Positions 10,881-19,572 of a stretch of 62,469 bases of DNA are shown one piece after another. The stretch spans positions 1 to 62,469 of the forward strand of contig JAGXGZ010000005.1 in the NCBI GenBank assembly GCA_024636495.1. The letters run 5' to 3'. How positions within the stretch are numbered: position 1 is the first letter of the stretch; every line of letters begins with the position of its first letter. Origin of the DNA: Roseobacter sp. (GTDB lineage: Bacteria > Pseudomonadota > Alphaproteobacteria > Rhodobacterales > Rhodobacteraceae). Below the pieces are notes generated by a model that worked only from the letters and a program-made list of their open reading frames with translations, ran no database searches and was not told the DNA's origin. The position numbers and the translations under genes are program-made.

Positions 10881-10992
10881 CATGGTTTGGCGGGGCTGAT
10901 CTGGCAGTCAGAACGACCATCTATCTGGTTTAACGATATATTTCTCTTTTTTGTCCAAGTTCCAGCTGAGCAGTTTCAGTCGGAGAGAAAGA

Positions 10993-11493
10993 ATGAGCAT
11001 CCAAGACCCAATTGCCCTGCCAGGCACGAAAAAGGGCTTCATGGTCGGCTACCTAGAAGCCCTAAGTCTGGTGGAGCGGCTGCATCGGCTTTTGCTTGAT
11101 GTGATCAAGGACGAATTTGAACGGGTTAGCGTCCTTGAAATCAACGCGGTTCAGGCGCTTTTGCTGTTTAACATTGGCGACAATGAAGTCACCGCAGGAG
11201 AGCTGAAAACCCGTGGGTACTATCAAGGCAGCAACGTCAGCTACAACCTCAAGAAGCTGGTTGATATGGGGTACATGCACCATCAGCGGTGCGAGATTGA
11301 CCGCCGTTCTGTCCGGGTGCGTCTGACCGAAAAGGGTCGTCACATCCGCAATGTCGTCTCTGAACTTTTTGGGCGACACGCGATTGGACTAGAAAGCAAG
11401 GGCGTGCTGGGGCCGGAGGGGGTAGAAGAGATCACCCATTCGCTCAAGCGTATGGAAAGATATTGGACGGATCAGATCCGGTATATCTATTAA
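10993..11493 (+). CDS. MarR-like winged-helix regulator (LdtR type)
   Basis: A 166-residue cytosolic regulator with a MarR-type fold. A helical dimerisation region (EALSLVERLHRLLLDVI) precedes the winged helix (ITINQ-like region VLEINAVQALLLFNIGD, recognition part TRGYYQGSNVSYNLKKL, wing DRRSVRVRLTEKG). The arrangement resembles the LdtR/VisR-like MarR proteins of alphaproteobacteria, linked to cell-wall or osmotic control in some species. ATG 10993 follows GAGAGAAAG. It is monocistronic here. Confidence 0.75.
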   Translation: MSIQDPIALPGTKKGFMVGYLEALSLVERLHRLLLDVIKDEFERVSVLEINAVQALLLFNIGDNEVTAGELKTRGYYQGSNVSYNLKKLVDMGYMHHQRCEIDRRSVRVRLTEKGRHIRNVVSELFGRHAIGLESKGVLGPEGVEEITHSLKRMERYWTDQIRYIY

Positions 11494-11580
11494 CCAGAAG
11501 TGACGTGATAGCTGCGCGATTGCTTGTACGGTGCGATTGCTGGCGATCACTGCCATGCTCTGTTGAAAACGGATCAAAAA

Positions 11581-12339
11581 ATGCAGCCGCTTCGACTTGC
11601 GTCTTTTTCGACCAAACACACGGATGGAAAACCTGCGGGTGCGGTGATCGCGGATCAGCACCCGCCCCAACACGGGATGCGCAAGACTACGGCGGATCTA
11701 GGGTATTCAGAAACCGCATTTAACTTCTCATCAAGGGACGCAAGGCGGGTGCGAAATTTCTGTCACCCGTCAGAGGTGTCTTTTTGTTGCCACGCCACCA
11801 TGACCTTGGGGGCAGCTTTGGCTGCGTAAAAAAGGAACGGAGAATTCAAACTCCACCTGATCCTGACAAACACTACGGTTGAGGGGGATCATCACAACGG
11901 TCAGATGTACGAAGCGCCGCAATCTGCCGAAACCCAAATCACGCCACAGCGTAACACGGATGCGCTGACGCTTTTCAGGCCGGCCTCTGGCGATCTTGAC
12001 CAAAGGTTTACACCCATATTCGTGCAAGCCGGGGCGGCGCATTTGATTCTTGTCCTGCGCAGCCGTGAAAAACGCGCAGCGATGTCCTATGATGTGCCAT
12101 CAAGGCGCGGATTGATCTTAAATCATACGCTTTTGACCATCGCGCTGAATGAGGTGCAAAGCGATCCGCTTTTCCAAATGCTCACCGCCTTTGCATCAGG
12201 CGGTGAGCTGGACGACTCCGCTATCGCCGCCCTTGCCGAATATCCACGCGATACCGGCTGGCCTCATGGCGGCGCGATTACCTTGACCAAGGGCGCGGAC
12301 ACGGGGGGCGAAATCCAGCTTCGAGGTGGAAACCCCTGA
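11581..12339 (+). pseudogene. PhzF-family protein, interrupted by an in-frame stop
   Basis: Two open segments in the same frame (11581-11826 and after 11830) together resemble PhzF-fold isomerase-like proteins. The N-part has the catalytic-glutamate context GYSETAF and RRVRNFCHPSEVSFCCHAT. The C-part has GDLDQRF, AAMSYDVPSRRG, LVTIAL-like LLTIALNE and YPRDTGWPHGGAI. A TAA at 11827-11829 splits them, and the conserved DPATGAAA segment appears shortened to DDSAIAAL. The protein is probably non-functional. Confidence 0.75.
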
Positions 12340-12384
12340 TAAGAAAAGCGCGTCCAACCGTGTTTTGGGCAAGTTGCGCCAGAT

Positions 12385-13101
12385 TTAGTCCAGCGACAGG
12401 TCAGAGACCGCCAAGACCTCAAGCTCGCGCAGCAGTTTGCGCGTCATTGCGGCCTCGTATTCGTCAAAGCCCAAAGCAGTCTCGACAAAGGCGTCGGGTC
12501 CAACAATGACTTCTGCGCGAAAATAGGACGAAAGCGCGCCGATCTCGGCCTGACGCTGATCGCCTGCACTGGGGTTATCCGCACCAATCACCAAAGCATT
12601 CACCGTGATGCCGCGCGCGCCAAGCGCGTCTTTCAAATCGCGGGGACGGGGGCCAAGGTTGGATTTTCCGTCACCCGAAATATCAAGGGTCCGCGTCCAG
12701 CATTCCGACCTTTGATCCAAGTAATACGCACCAAGGTTCATCGCGACACCCAAAGCCGTTCCGGGAGACGCCTCGCGCCGGGTCGTTTGCAGCAGCGTTT
12801 CGATGAACCCGTCAAGAACAGCACCGCTTGTCATCGAGGCCCAAGGCGCGATGACCGCCTGATCTGACGGGCCGCTCCATTCATAAACTAACAGCGACAC
12901 GGGCGCACCGGGCGCAGACAACAACGCGCTGCGCACGGCGACATTGTCAAACGCAGCGGCCAGCCCCTTGATCTGCAACCGGTATTCGCGTGCGTCCACC
13001 GACCCTGACACATCCAATCCAAGCGCCAAAGCCTGTCGGCAGGCGGCGTCGGCCATGCTTGCGCACGCGCAAGCCATCACACAGATCAGCGCCCGGATCA
13101 T
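12385..13101 (-). CDS. Secreted DUF1194 von Willebrand factor A-like protein (paralogue 1)
   Basis: A 238-residue protein with an N-terminal signal peptide (MIRALICVMACACASMADAA) and a single vWA-like DUF1194 domain. The metal-ion-dependent adhesion motif DxSxS is present (LGLDVSGSVDAREYR). Cysteines after the signal and in SECWTRTLDISGDGKSN suggest a periplasmic disulfide. It overlaps the upstream paralogue by 4 bp (ATGA), so the two are translationally coupled. A role in binding a protein or metal is inferred only from the fold. Confidence 0.85.
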   Translation of the reverse strand: MIRALICVMACACASMADAACRQALALGLDVSGSVDAREYRLQIKGLAAAFDNVAVRSALLSAPGAPVSLLVYEWSGPSDQAVIAPWASMTSGAVLDGFIETLLQTTRREASPGTALGVAMNLGAYYLDQRSECWTRTLDISGDGKSNLGPRPRDLKDALGARGITVNALVIGADNPSAGDQRQAEIGALSSYFRAEVIVGPDAFVETALGFDEYEAAMTRKLLRELEVLAVSDLSLD

Positions 13102-13808
13102 CCGGCGGTTTCAGGCAAACGAAGCGACCCGATGGCAGGGGGGGTCAGCTCTCGTTCCAGCTTGATCCGCATTGCACGTTCATAATCATCAAAGCCGTTT
13201 GCGACGACCAGAAACGCGCCCGGCCCGTGCAGAACTTCTGCTTGGTAAAACGCAATCAGACCGACTTCGGCCTCGAAATCAGCGGCATTGACAACCAATC
13301 CGTTCACGGTAACCCCATCAAAGGGGAATTCTGCATACGCTGCTTGTGGCCCGAACCCCTCGTTGTTCTGCCCGTCACCCGCCATATCCAGCGTTTGGTA
13401 CAAACACTCAGGCGCCTGCTCCAGCAAACCCGCGCCATACCCCAACCCGTACCCCATCGCGGTCGGAAAATCATTATGACTTCGCGTGCTTTTCGCCACC
13501 GTTTCGGCGGCAATCAACAAATCCGCTTGGCTATTGATCATCGTCCAATTCAAGATCAGTTCTTGATTGTATCGCCCCGACCATTCGTAAACCGCCAAGG
13601 CAACCGGCTGGTCAGAAGAAAAGAACGCCTTTGACACCTCCTCAGACTGCAGCGCCAAGGCCATGCCCCCGCGCTGCAGTCTGTCCTCTGCCGCATCGAC
13701 CGAACTGGACACGTCCATCGCCAACACCAAGGCCAGCCTGCATCCTGCCGCCGATGTGGCGACAGGCAAGACCAGCAGGGATGTGGCCAAAGAAGCGAGT
13801 TTCAGCAT
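13098..13808 (-). CDS. Secreted DUF1194 von Willebrand factor A-like protein (paralogue 2)
   Basis: A 236-residue paralogue of the following gene. It has a signal peptide (MLKLASLATSLLVLPVATSA), the MIDAS motif in LAMDVSSSVDAAEDR, and the second block CLYQTLDMAGDGQNN. ATG 13808 is preferred over the open-frame start at 13847 because it begins directly with the signal peptide. It starts 5 bp after the gloA stop, giving a three-gene operon gloA-DUF1194-DUF1194. Confidence 0.85.
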   Translation of the reverse strand: MLKLASLATSLLVLPVATSAAGCRLALVLAMDVSSSVDAAEDRLQRGGMALALQSEEVSKAFFSSDQPVALAVYEWSGRYNQELILNWTMINSQADLLIAAETVAKSTRSHNDFPTAMGYGLGYGAGLLEQAPECLYQTLDMAGDGQNNEGFGPQAAYAEFPFDGVTVNGLVVNAADFEAEVGLIAFYQAEVLHGPGAFLVVANGFDDYERAMRIKLERELTPPAIGSLRLPETAG

Positions 13809-13813
13809 AAAGC

Positions 13814-14248
13814 TTACCAGTGGCCGGTGTTTTCCATGCTTGCCCAAGGTTCTGCGGGTTCCAGTTTATCGCCTTCTTGCAGCAGCTCGATCGACACGTT
13901 GTCCGGCGAGCGGACAAAGGCCATATGGCCGTCCCGCGGCGGGCGGTTGATGGTCACGCCGTTGTCTTGCAACATCTGGCAGGTCTCATAGATATTCTCG
14001 ACCGTATAGGCGAGGTGACCAAAATGCCGGCTGTCATCTGGCAGGGCGTCATCACCGTCCCAGTTATAGGTCAGCTCGACGTCTGCATGGCCATCTGCCT
14101 GACCCGGAGGGCACATAAATACCAGTGTAAACCGGCCCCCCTCGTGATCCACGCGGCGCCGCTCTTGCAGGCCAAGCATTTCATAAAACGCCTTGGAGGC
14201 ATCAAGGTCTTTGACGCGAACCATCGTGTGAAGATATTTGATCGGCAT
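13814..14248 (-). CDS. gloA: Lactoylglutathione lyase (glyoxalase I)
   Basis: Converts the hemithioacetal of methylglyoxal and glutathione to S-lactoylglutathione in the cytosol. The 144-residue vicinal-oxygen-chelate protein has the expected ligands: His in YLHTMVRVKD, Glu in DVELTYNW, His in HFGHLAY and Glu in SIELLQ. It is the first gene of an operon with two secreted vWA proteins, an unexpected pairing. Confidence 0.92.
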   Translation of the reverse strand: MPIKYLHTMVRVKDLDASKAFYEMLGLQERRRVDHEGGRFTLVFMCPPGQADGHADVELTYNWDGDDALPDDSRHFGHLAYTVENIYETCQMLQDNGVTINRPPRDGHMAFVRSPDNVSIELLQEGDKLEPAEPWASMENTGHW

Positions 14249-14280
14249 GAGGATCCTACTTTCTGGTCAGTGAGCGGACG

Positions 14281-15630
14281 CTAGAAAAGGGATTGCACCC
14301 CGATCCGCAGTCCTAGATTTCTTGTCTCAAAGCGGGTCACGTTTGAATTCGTTTGGCTCGCTTCCAGTGTAAGTCTAGGGGCGAAGCCGTAAGTGTCAAA
14401 ATCTACCATCAAAAGAGACGCGGAAATCGTCGTTTTAATGTCACGCCGTGCGTCAGGACCGTACAGCGGGTCATCATATTGGCTGATGTTGCTGCCAAGG
14501 GCGATCTGTCCCTGACCGCCAAGGATCGGCGTGCCGTGGGTATAGCTGGCATTAAGCCCGGCTTTGGTGTGGGTCAGCGCCTTGCTGTCGGTATCCGTGC
14601 GGCCAAGACGGGTATCCCACGCCAGCGCAGACCCGTTTGCAAGGGGGCGAAACCACTGCGCGCTCAGGTCGGCCGTAATGCCCGAGCGCAGCGCATTATC
14701 CTTGCGGTCGGAATACCCAAGCGTTCCGGCCCACGAGAAGACGCGCTTTTCGGGGCGCGGATAGGTTTGCTTCCACATCACCCGCACTTCGTCTGCCAAA
14801 GCCGTTTCACTGGCCCAAAGCCTGCCAAAGCTGACAGATACGGTTTGGCGGGGCGCATCTGGTCCGAAAACGAAATCGCGCCCGACTGTCCCCTCTAGCC
14901 TGCGATAGGAAAAATCCGACTCGCGAACGCCCGCTGGCACGGCATCGTCGGTAAAGATCACATGGCTTTCAGACCACCGCAGCGCCACAAAATCGCGTTT
15001 TTTCTGACTTTGGTTCAACGTGTAACGCAGGCTGACGTCGCTGCTTACTTCTACCCCCGACAAGGGCACCGCCGTCGGGTTGGTAAACGCCAGACCGCCC
15101 AAAACGATTGTGTTGTCGCGCGGGGCATTATTGACGTTGTTGCCCGGACTGATCCCAAACGACAGCTGGAACGACCAGGGGTTGGTCTTGCGCACAAAGC
15201 CGTAGTCGCGGATGGCGCGCGCGCGAAGCGCAGGGGTGGGGGCCACATGGGTCGCACGGCGCAGCCAGAACTGCGCACGGGTTTTTTGCCCGTCAGAGGA
15301 AAGCGCCTGCGCCATTGTCAGCGCCGCACCATAGCGGTCTTGATCTGTCTGCGCAGATTGCCACGCCCGCCGGGCTGCAATTTTCGCCTGCGGAAACTTC
15401 CGAAGCGTCCGCATCGCCTGCGCGTGTATCAGCAAACCCGTCGTATCATTGGCATCGCGTTCAAGCAGAACAGCGGTTATGTCGCTGGCCGCTTTGGGTC
15501 GGCCCGCCACCAAAAGCTGTGCTGCGACCTTGCGCGCTTGCTCGGGCCCCAGCGTCGTCTGGGCGTGACCCGACCCAGCAAGCCCCAATCCCGCAAGCGA
15601 AAGCCACGCAACAAGCGGGGCAAGCCGCAT
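14281..15630 (-). CDS. Slam-like surface lipoprotein assembly modifier (DUF560; type XI secretion)
   Basis: An outer-membrane protein predicted to move lipoproteins to the cell surface. It is 449 residues from ATG 15630: a signal peptide (MRLAPLVAWLSLAGLGLAG, cleaved near GHA), a helical TPR-like region to about residue 150 (QARKVAAQLLVAGRPKAAS, AKIAARRAWQSA), and a C-terminal beta-barrel of alternating strands ending in aromatic IGVQSLF. ATG 15630 overlaps the lipoprotein stop as TGATG, which argues for translational coupling. Family assignment rests on domain layout and the lipoprotein partner. Confidence 0.75.
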   Translation of the reverse strand: MRLAPLVAWLSLAGLGLAGSGHAQTTLGPEQARKVAAQLLVAGRPKAASDITAVLLERDANDTTGLLIHAQAMRTLRKFPQAKIAARRAWQSAQTDQDRYGAALTMAQALSSDGQKTRAQFWLRRATHVAPTPALRARAIRDYGFVRKTNPWSFQLSFGISPGNNVNNAPRDNTIVLGGLAFTNPTAVPLSGVEVSSDVSLRYTLNQSQKKRDFVALRWSESHVIFTDDAVPAGVRESDFSYRRLEGTVGRDFVFGPDAPRQTVSVSFGRLWASETALADEVRVMWKQTYPRPEKRVFSWAGTLGYSDRKDNALRSGITADLSAQWFRPLANGSALAWDTRLGRTDTDSKALTHTKAGLNASYTHGTPILGGQGQIALGSNISQYDDPLYGPDARRDIKTTISASLLMVDFDTYGFAPRLTLEASQTNSNVTRFETRNLGLRIGVQSLF

Positions 15631-16556
15631 CAGTCGATACATGCGGCTGAGGTGCAATTCACAACCACCCCACCGACTTCACGTACCGTTCCGCTTTCCA
15701 CAAATACGATACCGGCAATTTCCTCGGCACCGGGGCCTGCAAACACACCGCTCCAGTTGCCTGACGCACCGGCCGTGCCGCCCTGATAGCTGCCATTGGG
15801 CACTTGCGTGCCGCCTTGCACTTCTACGGCAAGGCCGGACGCAATCGTTCCGTCCGTTCTGTCAATCTCGCTGTTGGCGAAAGAAATGATGCCATCCAGC
15901 GCCCCCAGAACCTGACCCGCGCTATCGTATAAAATTCTGTTGCGCACCACGCCGCCCACTGCACCAACCTCGTCAAAGTCACCAAAGTCGGCAGTCATCT
16001 CCATCCCGCCCGTGACGTAATACAAGGCGTCAACGGTTGCTGCATCGTCATCTACCGAGCGTACGACCCGAACAGCCGCATATTCCCCGCTGTATGAATA
16101 GATCCCTGTTGTCGGCACCGACGTGGCACCGCTGACCCGTGTGGCACCCGCACCACCAAACCCGAAATCGACATATTCGTTTGATGTCGTCGCCGCGGCT
16201 TGCGACAGCCCTGAATCAGAGCGTCGGAAGACCGCGAAATACCTGAACTCATTGCTCCCCGCCTCAGGATCGCTTTGATAGGCCCCAAACCCGCTGTTCT
16301 GAAAATTGGTGTTCTGGATGCGAATATAGGTGTTGTTGGGATCGTCGAAGGGAATGTTGTTGATCGTCAACTCGTCTTTGTCGGCATCATACGAAATGCT
16401 GTTCGCAGTCAGGCTTTCATTGTCTTGCGTCAGATAGACCGTGCCGGGGGCAAAGTCGGCAGGGCCTTCTTCGACTGTCTTCCCATTGAACGGCGTGCCG
16501 CTGCCGCAGCTTGCCATAGCAAAACACAGCACGAGCCCTGGTGCGCCTAATTTCAT
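15630..16556 (-). CDS. Lipoprotein with TbpB-like barrel, probable Slam substrate
   Basis: A 308-residue lipoprotein. The signal peptide MKLGAPGLVLCFAMASC ends in a lipobox-like AMAS-C; methionine at -3 is not the commonest residue. The mature protein is rich in Gly, Thr and Asp. Its C-terminal part (GNWSGVFAGPGAEEIAGIVFV) looks like the small eight-stranded barrel of transferrin-binding-protein B-like lipoproteins. Two cysteines near the end (VNCTSAAC) may pair. ATG 16556 is chosen; the longer frame would start at TTG 16571. The ligand is unknown. Confidence 0.75.
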   Translation of the reverse strand: MKLGAPGLVLCFAMASCGSGTPFNGKTVEEGPADFAPGTVYLTQDNESLTANSISYDADKDELTINNIPFDDPNNTYIRIQNTNFQNSGFGAYQSDPEAGSNEFRYFAVFRRSDSGLSQAAATTSNEYVDFGFGGAGATRVSGATSVPTTGIYSYSGEYAAVRVVRSVDDDAATVDALYYVTGGMEMTADFGDFDEVGAVGGVVRNRILYDSAGQVLGALDGIISFANSEIDRTDGTIASGLAVEVQGGTQVPNGSYQGGTAGASGNWSGVFAGPGAEEIAGIVFVESGTVREVGGVVVNCTSAACID

Positions 16557-16755
16557 AACTGTCTGCCTCAAGTTTTTTATTTATTAGGTCAACAGTCGTC
16601 GTTTCAACACGCGATTGTCAACGATCCAGCACCCTCAAGCTGCATTTCGGCGCAAAGTGCTACTTAAAAACAATACCGCATATCGCGGTTCCGAACGCGG
16701 GTTTGCGCATATATAGTTGACCGCGAATCCCACGCAATTTGACAGGATGCGCCCC

Positions 16756-17676
16756 ATGCCGATCAGCCCCGACCAACAAGCCGAAATCGACGCCCTGCGC
16801 GCAGATACAAAACCCACCCTGCGTGCGGTTTCCGAAGGGATGGAAGCCCATCTTTACAAGGCGATCCCCGTTCTAGACCACGGTTTTGTGCGCGTCATCG
16901 ACTATATGGGCGACGACGCCGCAATCTGTCAGGCCGCCCGCGTCAGCTATGGCAAGGGCACGAAATCGGTCCAAAACGATGAAGGGCTGATCCGCTACCT
17001 CATGCGCCACTGGCATTCGACCCCGTTCGAGATGTGCGAAATCAAGCTGCACGTCAAACTGCCGGTCTTTGTTGCGCGCCAATGGATCCGCCACCGCACG
17101 GCCAACGTCAACGAATACTCCGCCCGCTATTCGATCCTTGACCGCGAATTCTACATCCCCAGCCCCGAACACACGAACGCCCAATCCGTCGTGAACAATC
17201 AGGGGCGCGGCGGCGTGTTGGAAGGGGCAGAGGCTGCCCGCGTGCTCGAAATCCTGAAAACCGACAGCAACCGCGCCTATGACAACTACGAGGCGATGAT
17301 TGCCGAGGTCGGCCCCGATGGCCAACCCCAGGACGGTCTGGCAAGGGAGCTTGCCCGCATGAACCTGCCCACCAACATCTACACGCAATGGTACTGGAAG
17401 GTCGATCTGCACAACCTCTTCCACTTTTTGCGCCTGCGCGCCGACGCCCATGCCCAATATGAAATCCGCGTCTACGCCGACGCGATCTGTCAGGTCGTCG
17501 CCGACTGGGTGCCCGCAGCGTACAAAGCCTTCGAGGATTACCGTCTGGGGGGAGCAACCCTGTCCCACACATCCCTTGATTGTATCCGCCGGATGCTGAA
17601 GGGTGAGGAAGTCACGCAAGAGACCTCTGGGATGTCCAAGGGGGAATGGCGGGAGTTTATGGGGGTTATTGGGTGA
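16756..17676 (+). CDS. thyX: FAD-dependent thymidylate synthase
   Basis: Makes dTMP from dUMP using methylene-tetrahydrofolate, FAD and NADPH. The 306-residue protein contains the ThyX signature in [18 protein letters not shown] (RHR...S.R), the substrate region [11 protein letters not shown] and the C-terminal [20 protein letters not shown] 16756 has AGGA about eight bases upstream; ATG 16747 and TTG 16717 are alternatives. The accessory FRG-domain gene follows directly. Confidence 0.95.
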   Translation: MPISPDQQAEIDALRADTKPTLRAVSEGMEAHLYKAIPVLDHGFVRVIDYMGDDAAICQAARVSYGKGTKSVQNDEGLIRYLMRHWHSTPFEMCEIKLHVKLPVFVARQWIRHRTANVNEYSARYSILDREFYIPSPEHTNAQSVVNNQGRGGVLEGAEAARVLEILKTDSNRAYDNYEAMIAEVGPDGQPQDGLARELARMNLPTNIYTQWYWKVDLHNLFHFLRLRADAHAQYEIRVYADAICQVVADWVPAAYKAFEDYRLGGATLSHTSLDCIRRMLKGEEVTQETSGMSKGEWREFMGVIG

Positions 17677-17693
17677 TTGACCCTGAAAAATCG

Positions 17694-18788
17694 ATGGCAG
17701 GGCAGTGGATTGGCAGGAACCATGGTGACCCCAACTCATTAATTGTTTTGGACTTGGACGCTATTGGCGATGAAGCCCGTGGATCAGCCTACTTATTTCC
17801 TGATGATAAAGATATCCCGGCTTCGTACGCAGCGATACGCGCAAAAGATCAAATTGATGACTTCTTGGTCGATACAACTGTTGGTCATTTTGATAGTGCT
17901 ACAGGTTACTTTCCAACTTTTAATGAATTAGGCCAGCATTTTCCTGATGTTCAGTTGCCAAGGACTTTAAAGGCCGAGTTTACGTTTGTCGAAATTGATG
18001 TACTTGAAGTGAAGTGGAAAACTGAAATAGGAACGGGGGGGCACGCAAGATTAAAACGTTGGTTGACCCAAGATACTTCATTGGTTCCTCCTGATCAAAA
18101 AATAAGCAGTTGGGCGGATTTCAAAGAACGAGTAACTCAAGAAAATTTTTCAGAATTTGTTTATCGAGGGCAATCGGCTCCTTGGCCCCTGCGTACCTCT
18201 TTTCATCGATCTAATAGACGAGATCTAAATCGGTACCTTACGCAAGATATTCCGCGCCTACATCGAGCATTGAGTTCGAGAACAAGGCATGTTTTCGATT
18301 TAGGGAAACCCTATGAAAACGGTGCTTTCTTGAATTTGGCCCAGCATCATGGTTTTCCAACTCCACTTTTGGACTGGACGTTTTCGCCTTTTGTGGCTGC
18401 TTACTTTGCTTTTTCGGAGATTAATCAAAAGAGCGACGTGGTGCGCATATTTGCTTTCGATCATTTATCTTACAGTGAAGAGTTTTTTCCACACCAAAGC
18501 ATCACTTTTATGAAGCCGCACTTTTCCGTCTTGGAGGCTCTTTCTATTGAGAATGACAGGGCGATACCGCAACAAGGTCTCCTAACGTTGACAAATCTAG
18601 AAGATATAGAGAGATTCTTGATGTTAAAAGAAAACGAAAACAAAAAATACCTCTTTGCGTACGATATTCCTGCAAGTGAGCGATCCAAAGTTCTATCCGA
18701 TTTAAAGTTAATGGGAATTACTGCGTCTACGCTGTTTCCGGGAATAGATAGTATCTGCCGTGAACTGCGTGATCGACACTTCGCCTAG
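17694..18788 (+). CDS. FRG-domain protein, horizontally acquired
   Basis: About 364 residues. The C-terminal two thirds form an FRG domain: FVYRGQSAPWPLRTSF near residues 155-170 and the conserved LAQHHGFPTPLLDW followed by FVAAYFAF. The N-terminal part (QWIGRNHGDPNSLIVLDL) matches the lead domain often found before FRG. The function is not established; FRG proteins occur in accessory and defence-like contexts. The gene is visibly AT-richer than thyX, which ends 17 bp upstream. The frame is also open from ATG 17646, overlapping thyX. Confidence 0.75.
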   Translation: MAGQWIGRNHGDPNSLIVLDLDAIGDEARGSAYLFPDDKDIPASYAAIRAKDQIDDFLVDTTVGHFDSATGYFPTFNELGQHFPDVQLPRTLKAEFTFVEIDVLEVKWKTEIGTGGHARLKRWLTQDTSLVPPDQKISSWADFKERVTQENFSEFVYRGQSAPWPLRTSFHRSNRRDLNRYLTQDIPRLHRALSSRTRHVFDLGKPYENGAFLNLAQHHGFPTPLLDWTFSPFVAAYFAFSEINQKSDVVRIFAFDHLSYSEEFFPHQSITFMKPHFSVLEALSIENDRAIPQQGLLTLTNLEDIERFLMLKENENKKYLFAYDIPASERSKVLSDLKLMGITASTLFPGIDSICRELRDRHFA

Positions 18789-18857
18789 CCCTGCCTTATT
18801 GCCATAATTTATCATCTTGCCATTTATTAGGGGGATAGCCAAATCTCTGATTTGGGA

Positions 18858-18940
18858 GCGCCCGAATCGCCCCCGTCGTGCCGAAGGCACGCCTGCGGCG
18901 TGACGCGGGCGCTTCGCTTCCCGCCCCTCGGTTCGGGCGC
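18858..18940. repeat. Nested palindromic array able to fold as a cloverleaf
   Basis: An outer perfect 9-bp inverted repeat (GCGCCCGAA at 18858-18866, TTCGGGCGC at 18932-18940) encloses three consecutive hairpins. These are GTGCC/GGCAC with a 3-base loop (18878-18890), ACGCC/GGCGT with a 3-base loop (18889-18901) and GCGGG/CCCGC (18905-18924). The first two share two bases, so they cannot both form fully. It resembles REP/BIME-type intergenic elements. Confidence 0.6.
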
Positions 18941-18949
18941 GGTGGTCTT

Positions 18950-19017
18950 CGTAGGGTGGGTGAAACCCACGCATCCTCCGTCACCGCAAACACGCGGTAG
19001 GTTTCACCCACCCTACG
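18950..19017. repeat. Inverted repeat with 18-bp perfect arms
   Basis: CGTAGGGTGGGTGAAACC (18950-18967) is the exact reverse complement of 19000-19017, with 32 bases between. GTAGGGTGGGTGAAACCC-type palindromes are seen scattered between genes in many bacteria and probably spread as a non-autonomous repeat. There is no T-run, so it is not a typical terminator. Confidence 0.7.
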
Positions 19018-19224
19018 CCGAACGCCCGTGCAGTCAATAATTAACAAGCAATAACAACATCTTAACGTTCCCCGTGGGGAACCTTTCCGCAGACCTCAAG
19101 CCACCCGTCAAGCGCTCAAACCACAGCCCCTCTCCGCATTTCACCCTGAAACCGTTGAAAAAGCTGGACTTAAGCCCGCCCGCTGGGCAAAACTGAGCAA
19201 AAGCGGATAAAAACGAGGGATATA

Positions 19225-19527
19225 ATGCGTCTACACTCAGCACTCATCGTCGGAGCAAGCATGATCGGGGCGACCCTGCTTCCCGCGCAAGCATCTGCCG
19301 AAGCCAAAGTCTATCCATACGCCAGCCATGCAAACTATTGCCCGGCAGGCCTGCAACCCGTCACGATTGCAGGGGTAATCTGCTGCGGCACGCCGAACCA
19401 GCACATGAGCTATCAGCAGGTCATGGCGCATCCCGTGCGCAAGACCCACAAAGTGCGCTATCACAAGCCGCGCACAGCGACCTATTCCTGTGAAGTCGGC
19501 GAAAAAGGCTGCACCTATTCGCGCTAG
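19225..19527 (+). CDS. Small secreted cysteine-containing protein
   Basis: A 100-residue protein with a signal peptide (MRLHSALIVGASMIGATLLP, cleaved near ASA) and about 75 mature residues. Five cysteines (YCPAG, VICCG, YSCEVGEKGC) suggest disulfides or metal binding in the periplasm. The C-terminal half is basic (VRKTHKVRYHKPRT). I do not recognise a family. A terminator hairpin follows immediately. Confidence 0.65.
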   Translation: MRLHSALIVGASMIGATLLPAQASAEAKVYPYASHANYCPAGLQPVTIAGVICCGTPNQHMSYQQVMAHPVRKTHKVRYHKPRTATYSCEVGEKGCTYSR

Positions 19528-19543
19528 TCTCAAATAATTGAGT

Positions 19544-19566
19544 GTCCGGTGCAGGTCGCACCGGAC
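19544..19566. terminator. Bidirectional terminator hairpin
   Basis: GTCCGGTGC and GCACCGGAC form a perfect 9-bp stem with a 5-base loop. It sits between the convergent 19225 gene and the cold-shock gene. GAGGTTTTAT follows on the plus strand, while the minus-strand side is AT-rich. Confidence 0.65.
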
Positions 19567-19572
19567 GAGGTT

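Larger units (their letters stand above)
18789..19224. other. 436-bp intergenic region rich in palindromes
   Basis: No credible gene is present. The interval holds a cloverleaf-capable palindromic array (18858-18940) and a long hairpin with an 18-bp perfect stem (18950-19017), listed separately. The last 200 bases before the 19225 gene should contain its promoter, but no clear -35/-10 pair was recognised. Confidence 0.6.

Noticed and set aside
13288..13479. Small plus-strand open frames over the vWA genes
   Set aside because: Antisense to two clear DUF1194 genes and without signals of their own.
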